64,000 nucleotides of DNA, taken from NCBI GenBank assembly GCA_000739535.1, contig DF820465.1, positions 721,064 through 785,063 of the forward strand, in the 5' to 3' direction. Under the pieces are notes generated by a model. The model saw only the letters and a list, made by a program, of their open reading frames with translations. It was not told the origin of the DNA and made no database searches. This DNA is from Candidatus Vecturithrix granuli. Lineage in GTDB: Bacteria; Moduliflexota; Moduliflexia; Moduliflexales; Moduliflexaceae. This document shows positions 34,420 to 43,509 of the stretch, piece after piece. How positions within the stretch are numbered: the stretch's first letter is position 1; every line of letters begins with the position of its first letter. The position numbers and the translations under genes were made by a program.

Positions 34420-35592
34420 TTATGGTTCTATATCGCCTCGGAGTTGTGTTCCTTTGTCAGGCAAAGGTTTTGCGGCGGTTGTTCCGCACAAATCGCCCTC
34501 AATGGTAAAGGTCGAGAAGGCGACTGCGCTTCCGGCTGAGGTGTGCACAATGTAACGCGACTTCCAAATACATTTTGCGCTCAGATACGGGCAGCCGCTG
34601 CACGGGTTCACTTCATTCGACCATTCTCGAATGAGCAAGGTGGCTCCTGACGGAACCACTGTCGCTAAATTTGGGGCAAAAGCTCCGGTGCGCCCTGGTT
34701 CACAACTGCCGGTCGGAGAATCTTTGGTTAAAACAATTTCATAATCAATCGTGCCAAGAGACACATCGGCCGCAGAATTATTGGTGACAAAGAGTTGGTT
34801 TGTAACCACAGTGCCGCAGGAAATCTGAAGATCCGGCGATTTGATCAATTCTGCCAACACGTTGTCGGTGGTATCATCAATGGAATCCCAAATGCTTCCG
34901 CCTCCTCCGCTGCTCCCGCTGCCGAAAGCTATACCGGCGGCGACGGCGGCGGCGCCAAGTCCTGCTCCAGCGCCAATAACGGTTTTCTTTCCCAATCGAG
35001 ATTTTTTAGGGGATGGTTCGGAGAAAGGCGTCACTGAAATTTCTTGCGCCTGTTGGAGATATGGAGTTGGCAGATCATCTTCTGCCGTCACCTTCCATTC
35101 TATAAACTTTCCTGAAAATCCGACTTCCGGAGGGATGGATTCTTCAGCAAAAACGACAAGTGTTGCAGGAATATCTGCGCTCTGAGCTTGTGGACAGGCG
35201 GCTGCCTTTTTTTCCACTTGAACAGTGAAAACCGGCGATTTCACCGCTTGCCCTTCCTGATCGATCAGGAGTAGCCTGTAAGCGATCTTCTTCACATCAG
35301 GCAGAGGAGCAGGTAAAATCCCTCTGAATTCATCAGACGCGGCGGCTTGCAGCCGGATAAAATAAAAATTTTCGGCTGGCTGCGTTTTAAAGTAGAGACG
35401 CGCCTCTGAAATTTCGACCTCTGGGGCGACATGAACCACAAGTTCTAACGGCGTTTCCGCAAGTATGCACGACGCCGGATCGTGCTGCACTTGTAATTTA
35501 GTAGCAAGAGCAGAAGGGGCGCAGAATCCGATCAAAAGCCAACAGATACCTATTGTTATCTTAGATCCCAGAAATTGTTTGTGATATTCCAT
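34420..35592 (-). CDS. Exported protein with a glycine-rich segment, function unknown
   Basis: A 390-residue exported protein. I start at 35592 (MEYHKQFLG): GAGGAG lies ten bases upstream and the signal peptide (ITIGICWLLIGFCAPSALA) follows at once; an ATG at 35682 adds 30 residues before it. Residues about 25-135 look like an Ig-like domain (LVVHVAPEVEISEARLYFK). At about 195-230 a hydrophobic glycine/alanine stretch (VIGAGAGLGAAAVAAGIAFG) could insert in a membrane. The C-terminal 150 residues have several cysteines, probably in disulphides, and resemble a CARDB-like beta domain. Upstream of phoB on the same strand but separated by a repeat. Confidence 0.75.
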   Translation of the reverse strand: MEYHKQFLGSKITIGICWLLIGFCAPSALATKLQVQHDPASCILAETPLELVVHVAPEVEISEARLYFKTQPAENFYFIRLQAAASDEFRGILPAPLPDVKKIAYRLLLIDQEGQAVKSPVFTVQVEKKAAACPQAQSADIPATLVVFAEESIPPEVGFSGKFIEWKVTAEDDLPTPYLQQAQEISVTPFSEPSPKKSRLGKKTVIGAGAGLGAAAVAAGIAFGSGSSGGGGSIWDSIDDTTDNVLAELIKSPDLQISCGTVVTNQLFVTNNSAADVSLGTIDYEIVLTKDSPTGSCEPGRTGAFAPNLATVVPSGATLLIREWSNEVNPCSGCPYLSAKCIWKSRYIVHTSAGSAVAFSTFTIEGDLCGTTAAKPLPDKGTQLRGDIEP

Positions 35593-35778
35593 AGCTTTAT
35601 TTCTCCTCAATATCATTTTCTCTGTTTTCATGACAAAAATTCTCTTGACGAACTTATCAATATAATCCAGGAATTTTTTCAAGGAGAAAGTGACTTTTTC
35701 TGAGAAAAATACAATGTTGCCCTATTTTCTCCTTTACAGGTTTGCGATGAGTCATTACCATATTCGCCGATACAGATA

Positions 35779-35885
35779 AGTGGCTACAAGAATGAAGAAT
35801 AAACAAAAATGTTCTGAGTGAACTACAAGGATGACAGATAAACAAGAATGAAGAAATTTCTGTTTATCTGCCATTCCTGTAGTTC
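35779..35885. repeat. AACTACAAGGA-bordered inverted-repeat element plus partial copy
   Basis: GAACTACAAGGATG (35820-35833) and CATTCCTGTAGTTC (35872-35885) are near-complementary ends of a 66-base palindrome whose inner arms are CAGATAAACA and TGTTTATCTG. A partial copy (AGTGGCTACAAGAATGAAGA) starts at 35779. The same borders occur at 10067-10182 and 23386-23465. Confidence 0.7.
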
Positions 35886-35943
35886 CTCAAGCATACACCT
35901 GAAGAACCAGAGAAAATAACTCTCAAGAAAAATAGGAAATATC

Positions 35944-36708
35944 ATGAACGTGAATAAACTGAAATGTTTGTGGTGCATAAGTTGCATGTTTGTCCTTTTG
36001 AGCTGCGGCCCGACGATTGAACAACAACAACAAGCTGCAGATTCTCAATATCAAGTTGGCATCGCAGAATTCAATCGAGGTAATTTCGCTGCGGCTCTGG
36101 AGGCATTCGGAAAAGCCCTGGAATATTATCCACATGACCCGAAATGTCATAATGCGATGGGTTTAATCTATCTCCAACAGAAACTATATCAAAATGCCCT
36201 CTCTGCGTTCAAAAAAACTTTGAGCCTTGATCCGAATTTTACAGAAGCGCACAATAATCTGGGCAATACGTATGCGCAGTTAAGAGATTGGGACAAAGCG
36301 ATTATTGAATTTAAAGAAACTTTGAGTGACCCATTTTATCGAACTCCGGCGCTTGCTCATTATAATCTGGGCCTGGCGCTTATGGAACGCCAACTTCAGG
36401 GGGATATGTTCGAGGCGATTAAGGAGTTTCATGCTGCCGTGCAACTACAACCCAATTTCAGTCGGGCTTTAGATAAATATGGAATTGCCCTGTACCGGGT
36501 CAATCGGAATCAGGAAGCGATCAAACAATTCAAACGTGCTATCGAGATTGATCCGCAGTTTATCGATCCCTACCTGAATCTTGGAATGGTGTATATGAAG
36601 CAAGGCAACAAAGAAGACGCCATTGCTCAGTTTAAACTTGTTTTAGAACGGGCAAAAGATGAAAAGCTCATTGAAGAAGCCACCCGGTATTTAGGAATTT
36701 TAGAGTAA
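35944..36708 (+). CDS. TPR lipoprotein, PilF/PilW-like
   Basis: A 254-residue outer-membrane-type lipoprotein. The signal peptide ends in a lipobox (FVLLSCGP, Cys21), with no aspartate at the following positions. About six TPR units follow (residues 30-254), such as YQVGIAEFNRGNFAAALEAF and CHNAMGLIYLQQKLYQNAL. The size and repeat number resemble PilF/PilW, the pilotin for the type IV pilus secretin, and pilQ is present at 56.6 kb, but many TPR lipoproteins look alike. First gene of a plus-strand run with the giant TPR protein and the barrel. Confidence 0.85.
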   Translation: MNVNKLKCLWCISCMFVLLSCGPTIEQQQQAADSQYQVGIAEFNRGNFAAALEAFGKALEYYPHDPKCHNAMGLIYLQQKLYQNALSAFKKTLSLDPNFTEAHNNLGNTYAQLRDWDKAIIEFKETLSDPFYRTPALAHYNLGLALMERQLQGDMFEAIKEFHAAVQLQPNFSRALDKYGIALYRVNRNQEAIKQFKRAIEIDPQFIDPYLNLGMVYMKQGNKEDAIAQFKLVLERAKDEKLIEEATRYLGILE

Positions 36709-36798
36709 AGTCATGTGTGTCGAAATGCTATTTCGACCCACGTAGTAGTGGAGATGGCGTCGAATATCATTTCAATATACATGCGACTTGTATTCACC

Positions 36799-39700
36799 AT
36801 GAAACAACATAGGATGATCAGAAGTTTTTTGTTCGCAGGTTTGTGGATAGCGATCGTATTCTCACCGTTCCCGGTGTTGGCTGCGAATACAGAAGAAGAG
36901 GCCTATACGATAGCTGTCGGGTTATATAACGATGGCTTAATTGATCTGGCCCGGGATCAGTTTAAAAACTTTTTGCAACAATTTCCGACCAGCGTCCAGG
37001 CCCCTTATGTGCAGTATTTGATTGGCGAATGTGATTATCGTCAAAAAAAATATGAATCGGCGATTCAGGAATATCGGAAAGGCATGACCGAATATCCGGG
37101 CAATCTCTACATTGATCAAATGGCGTATAAGCTTGGACGATCGTATTTCCTGGCGCAAAATCACAAATCTGCGCAGGAAACTTTTGAAGACTTTATTAAA
37201 ACCTATCCTCAGAGTTCACAACTCCAACATGCGTATTATTGGCTCGGAGAAACCTATTTTCAACGCGGCAAATATCAACAAGCGATCGAGACGTTCTCCC
37301 AAATTCTTTCGCGTTTTCCAGAGTATGAACTCATGGATTACACCTATTATTCTCTGGGATGGAGTGCTCTTAATCTGCAACGCTATCAAGAGGCATTAGA
37401 ATATTTTCAGGTAGTTCTGAAAAATTTTCCTGCGAGTGAACTGATCCCTTCCGCGCGCTTGAATAGTGCGCGTTGTTTGTTTCAATTAGGCGAATATACC
37501 CAGGCACGCCAGGAATATCAAGTGGTCGCACAAACCTATTCTTCTGAGGAAAGCCGGGAAGCCTTGTTCTGGATTGCTGAAAGTTCGTATCTGCTCCAAG
37601 AATATGAGATGGCTCTTGAATACTATCAAAAATTTATCGAGACCCCATTCCCGAAGGACTATCTTGATAATGCTGCTTATGGCATTGCCTGGAGTTTTCT
37701 CAATTTGGGAAAAACTCAGGAAGCGCTGCAACAGTTTCAACACTTCATCTCCGAATATTCCAAGAGCGATCTGATCCCTTCAGCCTTATTTCAAGTTGGA
37801 ACGTTGTTATTCCAGACGAACCAGCAGCAAGAAGGCATGGCCGTGTTTGAACGTTATCTTGCCCGTTATTCGCAAACGCCCTATCACGATGATATTCGTT
37901 TTCAACTTGGTCAGGCATATTTTCAACAAGAACAGTACCCCCAGGCGTTAAAATTGTTTCAAGAGATCGTTGCCGCGCCGACAGATGACCACTATCTTGC
38001 CTCAGCTTTCTTCATGAGCGGGGCCTGTTTATACGCTCAAAATCTGTTTCAAGAGGCAGTTGAACAATATACCCGGGCGGTTTCTCAAGCGCAGATTGAT
38101 TTGACAAACGCCCAGGATGAAACAGCGCAAAGTGAGGCCGAACAGATGCTGCATGATGCAGTCTTTCGGATCGGGTTAAGCTATATGAACCTGACTCAAT
38201 ACGACGCCGCGCTCTCATATTTTTCCCAATTGATCGACAAAGATACCATCAAAGTTCCTTATGGGGATCAGTTGTATTACTGGCTTGGAGAAGCGTATTT
38301 TCAGCTTGAACGCTATAATGAAGCTCTCCAGGCTTACCAGCAGGTTGTGCAGCGTTATCCTCAGAGTTCGCTCCTGCCGCAAGCCCGGTATGGCGTTGCC
38401 TGGGCTTATTACAGTTTAGCGCAATGGAAAGACGCTGCCAATGCGTTTGATCAGGTTTATCAAGCCGACCCTCAGGGAGAATTTGCCCTGGAAGCCTTAT
38501 TCCAACGCGGCGACAGTTATTTACGCGCCGAACAGTATGCAGATGCGGAAGCAACCTATCAAGTCATCCAGCAAGCATTTCCTGAGAGTGAGTTGTCTGC
38601 TCAGGCTCAATTTCGTCTGGGACATGCGTATTACCAGCAAAATCAACTTGAAAAAGCGACAGAGGTATTTCAGCAATTGCTGACAACGCTTTCTGAAACC
38701 GATCAGCCCCCTTCGGATATCGTTGAACAAAGCCATAGTCTCCTTGGTTGGGCGTATTTTCGGATGCAGCAATTTGACATGGCCCTTCTGCATTTTGAAA
38801 ATGTTCTATCCTCGTCTCAGAATAAGGAACTTCGCGCCAACGCGCTCTTAAAGATCGCGGATGCGTATTACAGTCTGGGACAATACCAGGAGGCACTGGA
38901 ATATTATACCCAGCTCCTGAGTGAATACCCGGAATCCAACGAAGCGATTGACGCTGAATATAATCGCCTTCTGACCTATTTTCAAGCAGGTGAACAGGAA
39001 GAATATGTGCTTGCGGCTGAACAATTTTTGCAGGCGCATCTTCCTGATACCACTTCCGTTGCCAATACGTCTCAGAATACAGAAAAAACGTTTCGGGAGC
39101 ATCCTCAAACTCCGGCGGTATTATACCAGCTCGGTGAATTTCTTCTGGAACAACAACAATTTGAGAAAGCAATTGCGTTATTTCGCCAACTTGCATCCTT
39201 GTATCCCGAGCATGAACTTGCCGATGAAAGTTCGTACGGGATAGGATGGGGATATTTTAAAGCTCAGCAATATCCTGAAGCTATTCAAGCGTTTGAGGAG
39301 TTTCTGCGTCGGTTTCCGGAAAGCGAGTATGTTCCTGACGCTTATTATGGCCTGGGCACTTCATATTTTAAGCAGCAAAACTACACAGCCGCCATTACAC
39401 AATATACACTGATTCTCAAAGGATTCCCTGAATATTCCTTGAATGATCGCGTGATGCTGAATCTTGGGACATCCTTGATCAATACGGGTGTGTTCGACGA
39501 AGCGGTGAATATTTTGCAACAATCAATTGTTCGCTATCCTCAACAGCCCAACCTGTCGGAAGCCCATTTAAAAGCAGGATATGCCCTGCAAAAATTGGAA
39601 GAATATGATCAAGCGATTCCTCATTTAGGTCAGGCCGTGGCTGGTTCTGATCCGAATATTGCCGCAGAAGCGCAATTTCGTATTGGCGAATGTTACGCCC

Positions 39701-39936
39701 ACCTTCAGGAGCGTGACAGAGCGATTGTTGATTATCTCAAAGTTGTGTATCTCTATCCGGAACAAATGCAATGGGTGTCTCAAGCACAGTTTCGAGCCGC
39801 CAATATCTATGAAGAAATTGGGAAAGAAGAAGAAGCAATGTTGTTATATCAAAAAATTCTTGATACCTCTCAGAATGCCGACCTCATCAATCAGGCTAAA
39901 CAGCGAATTACTGAGCTGAATCAGGAATTACCTTAA
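36799..39936 (+). CDS. Giant TPR repeat exported protein
   Basis: A 1045-residue periplasmic protein built almost wholly of TPR-like repeats of the YbgF/CpoB and BamD type, about 25 units (AYYWLGETYFQRGKYQQAIETF, ALYQLGEFLLEQQQFEKAIA). I start at 36799 because the signal peptide (MIRSFLFAGLWIAIVFSPFP, ending in VLA) follows directly; upstream in-frame ATGs at 36715, 36754 and 36781 lack good ribosome sites, so the start is uncertain. Such proteins act as scaffolds in outer-membrane assembly or gliding complexes. It sits 90 bases after the TPR lipoprotein and 32 before the barrel gene, which suggests a common machine. Confidence 0.88.
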   Translation: MKQHRMIRSFLFAGLWIAIVFSPFPVLAANTEEEAYTIAVGLYNDGLIDLARDQFKNFLQQFPTSVQAPYVQYLIGECDYRQKKYESAIQEYRKGMTEYPGNLYIDQMAYKLGRSYFLAQNHKSAQETFEDFIKTYPQSSQLQHAYYWLGETYFQRGKYQQAIETFSQILSRFPEYELMDYTYYSLGWSALNLQRYQEALEYFQVVLKNFPASELIPSARLNSARCLFQLGEYTQARQEYQVVAQTYSSEESREALFWIAESSYLLQEYEMALEYYQKFIETPFPKDYLDNAAYGIAWSFLNLGKTQEALQQFQHFISEYSKSDLIPSALFQVGTLLFQTNQQQEGMAVFERYLARYSQTPYHDDIRFQLGQAYFQQEQYPQALKLFQEIVAAPTDDHYLASAFFMSGACLYAQNLFQEAVEQYTRAVSQAQIDLTNAQDETAQSEAEQMLHDAVFRIGLSYMNLTQYDAALSYFSQLIDKDTIKVPYGDQLYYWLGEAYFQLERYNEALQAYQQVVQRYPQSSLLPQARYGVAWAYYSLAQWKDAANAFDQVYQADPQGEFALEALFQRGDSYLRAEQYADAEATYQVIQQAFPESELSAQAQFRLGHAYYQQNQLEKATEVFQQLLTTLSETDQPPSDIVEQSHSLLGWAYFRMQQFDMALLHFENVLSSSQNKELRANALLKIADAYYSLGQYQEALEYYTQLLSEYPESNEAIDAEYNRLLTYFQAGEQEEYVLAAEQFLQAHLPDTTSVANTSQNTEKTFREHPQTPAVLYQLGEFLLEQQQFEKAIALFRQLASLYPEHELADESSYGIGWGYFKAQQYPEAIQAFEEFLRRFPESEYVPDAYYGLGTSYFKQQNYTAAITQYTLILKGFPEYSLNDRVMLNLGTSLINTGVFDEAVNILQQSIVRYPQQPNLSEAHLKAGYALQKLEEYDQAIPHLGQAVAGSDPNIAAEAQFRIGECYAHLQERDRAIVDYLKVVYLYPEQMQWVSQAQFRAANIYEEIGKEEEAMLLYQKILDTSQNADLINQAKQRITELNQELP

Positions 39937-39968
39937 TTCCGGGAATAAACAGGAAAGAGGTTCGTCCT

Positions 39969-41723
39969 TTGATCGCCAAAACGGTTCTACGAGGAATTTT
40001 TTTGACCTTGTTCGCGTGTCTTGTTCCCTCTCTTGATATGCTGGAGGGTCATGATGTTTTGGCGGCTACAACCCTACAGCCGAATATCAAGCGACGCAAC
40101 CTTACCCCTTTGCCATTTTTCTCCTTTTCCAAATCCCTGTCTTTTCAATCTGACTGGGCGAGACAGACAAACGCACCTGTCCAGAAAGCCCAGCAGAAAC
40201 GGCAATTTGTCCCTGGAAAAATTATTGGCCGATTGCTGCCGCCCCAGTCTGTTCAAAAAGAGCTTCCGCGCCTTTCACGCTCGTTAGATCGCTTGAAATA
40301 TCTTCCGGCAGAAATGCGCAAGAAGCTCCAGACCGGCATTGTGCTCGAATTGGACTCGGCGTATGGATTCCATCACACATTTATCGGCCAACTCCAACAT
40401 GGCACGCAGTTTAAAGGCGCAAATTATTATATGCAGGGGCATTGGGAGAGCACGGAAGGAGAGGGGGGCGGTCAGCGTGAAGAACAACGCATTACGGGGC
40501 AGATAAAAGTGGATTGGGATGTGTCAAAGCAGTCAAAATTTTCCTTAAACAGCTCCTATTTTCAAAGTTCTGCGGCGTTACCTCAACCTCAATATGCCAA
40601 TGCAACGCACAAAAAGTCTGCCATTGAACTTATTGCCGGTTGGCAATGGAATCTTGAAACGGATACGGATCTCTTTCTGGCATGGACAGGAGAACTTGCT
40701 AATTTTGATGATCAGGAGAAGAGCAGGTTTGAGATGAACCGAACTGGCGCACAGTTGACGCTGAAACATCTCTGGACCCCCAAAAACATGCTCCTGCTGG
40801 ATTCTGTCGGCTCCTGGGAAATCATGTACCAGGATGATAGTCGCATAGACACTTGCTATTATTACACAGGAACGTTCCTCAATTCTTTTGCCATGTCCGA
40901 TGTGTTTGCGGTCGAAGCCGGCGTCAAGTTCGACTACTATCATTCAGAGGAAAGCTCTGCGACCGACTATCTGATTGCCCCCGTTTTTACGACGCGATTT
41001 CGGCTATTTCGAAACACTAATTTATATACAACGTATTCTCCGCGTCTTCTGATCCCTGATTTCACGGACTTATACATCAAGAAGCTCTATACGGTTTTGA
41101 ACCCCGATCTCCATGCCGAAAAAATCCGCCATGCTCTTGAAACTGGTATTCACCAGCGATTTGGCGAGGCTGTTTCTCTGAATATCGGGTTATTTTATCA
41201 AGAAAGCGAAGCAGTCACACTACAAATTGATGATAACCGCGACAACCTCCTTGAGTATATTCAGCCTGGTTCTGCCCGATTTATTGGAATAAAAACGAAT
41301 CTTCAAATGAATTTTCTTGAACAATTGGTGCAAAATATTACTTACACCTACACAACCTATAAAATTTTAGACTGGAACCATGTTACGTTTTCTGACCAGT
41401 TTTTAGATGAGGATCACCTCACGTATCAGCCCAATCATCAGGTGCAGGCTAGCGTGTATTGGGCGACACCTTTTGGGTTATCTTTTGATTTTCACGGGAT
41501 ATATATCAGCGAACAGTATCGAAACGGCAAACCTCAAGACCGGATAGGCAAACGATTTTTTCTGAATATGACGCTGACGCAGAAAATTACAGAGGGATTT
41601 CAGGTGTATGTGATCGGGCGCAATCTCACGGACACAAATACTTATGACATCATCCCCATTTTAGATAGTGAAGAAATTACCTCTTCACGCCTGTTTGTCG
41701 GGGGGATTCGTATTCGATTTTAG
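39969..41723 (+). CDS. Outer-membrane beta-barrel protein, TonB-receptor-like
   Basis: A 584-residue exported protein whose last two-thirds (about 130-584) is a run of amphipathic strands typical of TonB-dependent-receptor barrels (VYVIGRNLTDTNTYD is the classic penultimate-strand motif), ending in phenylalanine (GGIRIRF). There is no plug domain or TonB box. About 100 residues with basic/proline-rich sequence follow the signal peptide. TTG is the start codon at 39969, preceded by AGGAAAGAGG; no better ATG exists. It is the last gene of the TPR run, so it may be the outer-membrane partner of the two TPR proteins. Confidence 0.85.
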   Translation: MIAKTVLRGIFLTLFACLVPSLDMLEGHDVLAATTLQPNIKRRNLTPLPFFSFSKSLSFQSDWARQTNAPVQKAQQKRQFVPGKIIGRLLPPQSVQKELPRLSRSLDRLKYLPAEMRKKLQTGIVLELDSAYGFHHTFIGQLQHGTQFKGANYYMQGHWESTEGEGGGQREEQRITGQIKVDWDVSKQSKFSLNSSYFQSSAALPQPQYANATHKKSAIELIAGWQWNLETDTDLFLAWTGELANFDDQEKSRFEMNRTGAQLTLKHLWTPKNMLLLDSVGSWEIMYQDDSRIDTCYYYTGTFLNSFAMSDVFAVEAGVKFDYYHSEESSATDYLIAPVFTTRFRLFRNTNLYTTYSPRLLIPDFTDLYIKKLYTVLNPDLHAEKIRHALETGIHQRFGEAVSLNIGLFYQESEAVTLQIDDNRDNLLEYIQPGSARFIGIKTNLQMNFLEQLVQNITYTYTTYKILDWNHVTFSDQFLDEDHLTYQPNHQVQASVYWATPFGLSFDFHGIYISEQYRNGKPQDRIGKRFFLNMTLTQKITEGFQVYVIGRNLTDTNTYDIIPILDSEEITSSRLFVGGIRIRF

Positions 41724-41802
41724 CAACCAGATTTCTTGAAAAAATTTGGTTGCTAAAGCAGGTTTTTCAGAAACCAGGTTTCTTCAAGAAACCTGGTTTC
41801 TG
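41721..41802. terminator. Two hairpin terminators between convergent genes
   Basis: TAGCAACCAGATTT (41721-41734) and AAATTTGGTTGCTA (41742-41755) form a stem with one mismatch, overlapping the barrel gene's stop. A second near-perfect palindrome, CAGAAACCAGGTTTCTT...AAGAAACCTGGTTTCTG, spans 41768-41802. They separate the plus-strand barrel gene from the convergent TPR gene. Confidence 0.7.
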
Positions 41803-41821
41803 CCCGTTGCGGGGGCAGGTT

Positions 41822-42505
41822 TTAATAATTTTTGGGAAAGGTCCAATCACTGTAATATTCCGGTTCCTGATATTGATATTCGTCGCTGCATCGAGATCTT
41901 CCGCTATACGAAGAAGGCCACCCGCAACGATCAAACCAGCGATAGGCTTTACGCGCCGGATCCGAATTCGGATACCGATTAACCAGGTCGGCTAAATACT
42001 GGCAGCCTCGGACATATTGTTTGAGAGACATATAGGAAAGAGCAGTTTTTAGCAGCGCATCCGGTACTTTATTCGCGCGCGGATATTCAAACAGAATGCG
42101 TTGAAAATACGATAAAGCATCGTAGTACCGTTTCTGAGCGTAATAGCACTCCCCGGTCCAGTACAACGCATTATCTGCTAAACTTGACTGCGGATACATT
42201 TGTAGAAACATCTGGAACGTTCGAATCGCATCATAATAGCGTCTGGCATAGACAAGCTGGAGTCCGCATTGATACAATTGATTTGGACTATACCCATAAT
42301 ATGGAACGCTCATCTGCGCTTCCCCCCACGGATACGACGGATAGGATGGGTAAGATGGATAGGATGGGTACGACGGATACGATGGCTGAATATACAGAGG
42401 TGATTGGGAATAAAACCCCGGAACTTGCGCAAACAACGGAGAGCTTGCCATTAAGAAACCACAGAAGATCAGCACACCAGTTATACAGCATTTTTTCATA
42501 AACAT
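41822..42505 (-). CDS. Exported TPR protein with a YPS repeat
   Basis: About 227 residues. AAAGGAG lies five bases before the second of two adjacent ATGs; 42508 and 42499 are alternatives. The signal peptide (CITGVLIFCGFLMASSPLFA) is followed by a YPSYPSYPSYPSYPSYP tract, encoded by an in-frame 9-base direct repeat at about 42333-42385, which is likely to vary in length. The C-terminal 130 residues are CpoB/YbgF-type TPRs (NALYWTGECYYAQKRYYDAL). Convergent with the TPR/barrel operon. Likely an envelope protein; partner unknown. Confidence 0.85.
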   Translation of the reverse strand: MFMKKCCITGVLIFCGFLMASSPLFAQVPGFYSQSPLYIQPSYPSYPSYPSYPSYPSYPWGEAQMSVPYYGYSPNQLYQCGLQLVYARRYYDAIRTFQMFLQMYPQSSLADNALYWTGECYYAQKRYYDALSYFQRILFEYPRANKVPDALLKTALSYMSLKQYVRGCQYLADLVNRYPNSDPARKAYRWFDRCGWPSSYSGRSRCSDEYQYQEPEYYSDWTFPKNY

Positions 42506-42941
42506 CATTTCTCCTTTCTCACTACAACCATTTTATCGCATGATTCATGGCCGTTAGTATTGCGAAAAACCGGGGTTCTTCGGGAACCCGGTTTTCTGCT
42601 TGAAAATTCATCAATATCTAATTTTACGACATCATTTACCAAATACGCTCATCTTTTCTAGTAAATTCGATAATGCTATGAAAGAAAAACAAGAATGTCA
42701 ACAAAAAAGTCATGGAAGATAGCAAACTTCAGGAAAGTTCCAAAAAAAAGATTGACGAAATCACGGATTCCGAGATGTCTGTCATCTCAAGAAATTCATA
42801 CATGCGGACCTGAAAGGTTTCAGAAAAACCTTTCAGGTCTTTGGGAGCAAAGCCGTAAAATCTGCTTATGGGGCCAGAATTTCAGACAAAAGCTTCCTGG
42901 CGAAGTTTTCTCTCTGCATTTTCACTGCCCGGCAAAGAGAT
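42506..42941. other. Intergenic region with two hairpins
   Basis: About 435 bases between divergent genes. A terminator-like hairpin lies at 42564-42596 (AAAACCGGG...CCCGGTTTT type) and a second palindrome at about 42803-42838 (GACCTGAAAGGTTT...AACCTTTCAGGTC). A 97-codon frame at 42695-42988 is basic and shadow-like; I do not call it. Confidence 0.6.
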
Positions 42942-43145
42942 ATGCAAAAGAGTTTCGGAACGCTTATCAGCCAACTTGCTCAGGTTAATATTGCGTTGTG
43001 GCACGAAGAAGATAAGGCTCGCATCGAGGATGATCGTCAAGTCGCACAAGCGAAACGCCAGATTGACCAATTAAATCAGCAGCGCAACGATTTAATCGAA
43101 CAATTAGATGAATTGGCCATCACGCTTTGCGTCAAACAATCTTAA
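42942..43145 (+). CDS. Small coiled-coil protein, paralogue 1
   Basis: A 67-residue protein: QKSFGTLISQLAQVNIALWH, then a heptad region ending QLNQQRNDLIEQLDELAI. It is a clear paralogue of the next gene, which starts AETIGSLTDKITILELKRYY and has LTQQRDDLVAEIDQLL. From memory, similar short proteins with the pattern TIGSLIDKLTI...IWH...QRDDL occur in sugar or lipopolysaccharide loci (DUF4254/DUF6165 neighbourhood). Their role is unknown. A weak site (AAAGAGAT) precedes the ATG, and an earlier alternative start was not found. Confidence 0.65.
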   Translation: MQKSFGTLISQLAQVNIALWHEEDKARIEDDRQVAQAKRQIDQLNQQRNDLIEQLDELAITLCVKQS

Positions 43146-43235
43146 AGAATCATTATAGGCGTAACTCTGTCTTCAGGCAGCCCGCTAACGCGTGAACTAC
43201 CAACCTGTCAAGTTGGCGATGCAGGAGTCTTACGT

Positions 43236-43508
43236 ATGGCAGAAACTATCGGAAGTTTGACAGATAAAATTACCATTCTTGAATTAAAACGCTATTATAT
43301 GCGTCAGCAAACCTTACGCCAGGATGTTGGCGAACATCACCGGCAGCAGTGTCAGCAGAAACTTCTGGTGCTAACCCAGCAACGCGATGATTTGGTGGCA
43401 GAAATTGACCAATTACTGCAAGACGTGTGCTCTGGTAAAAAAGCCTTGAAAATCTATCGCCAGTATAAAATGTATAATGATCCCCAATATCGACTTCCCC
43501 CTGAGTAG
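43236..43508 (+). CDS. Small coiled-coil protein, paralogue 2
   Basis: A 90-residue protein with AGGAG eight to nine bases before the ATG. It starts AETIGSLTDKITILELKRYY and has LTQQRDDLVAEIDQLLQDV, a longer C-terminal tail than its neighbour (KKALKIYRQYKMYNDPQY). It belongs to the same family as the gene at 42942. The 90-base gap between them contains a small hairpin (CCAACCTGTCAAGTTGG). It ends one base before the convergent response-regulator gene. Function unknown. Confidence 0.75.
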   Translation: MAETIGSLTDKITILELKRYYMRQQTLRQDVGEHHRQQCQQKLLVLTQQRDDLVAEIDQLLQDVCSGKKALKIYRQYKMYNDPQYRLPPE

Positions 43509-43509
43509 T

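Noticed and set aside
42695-42988. 97-codon plus-strand frame
   Set aside because: Basic, cysteine-containing shadow-like sequence overlapping hairpins and the start of a better-supported small gene.
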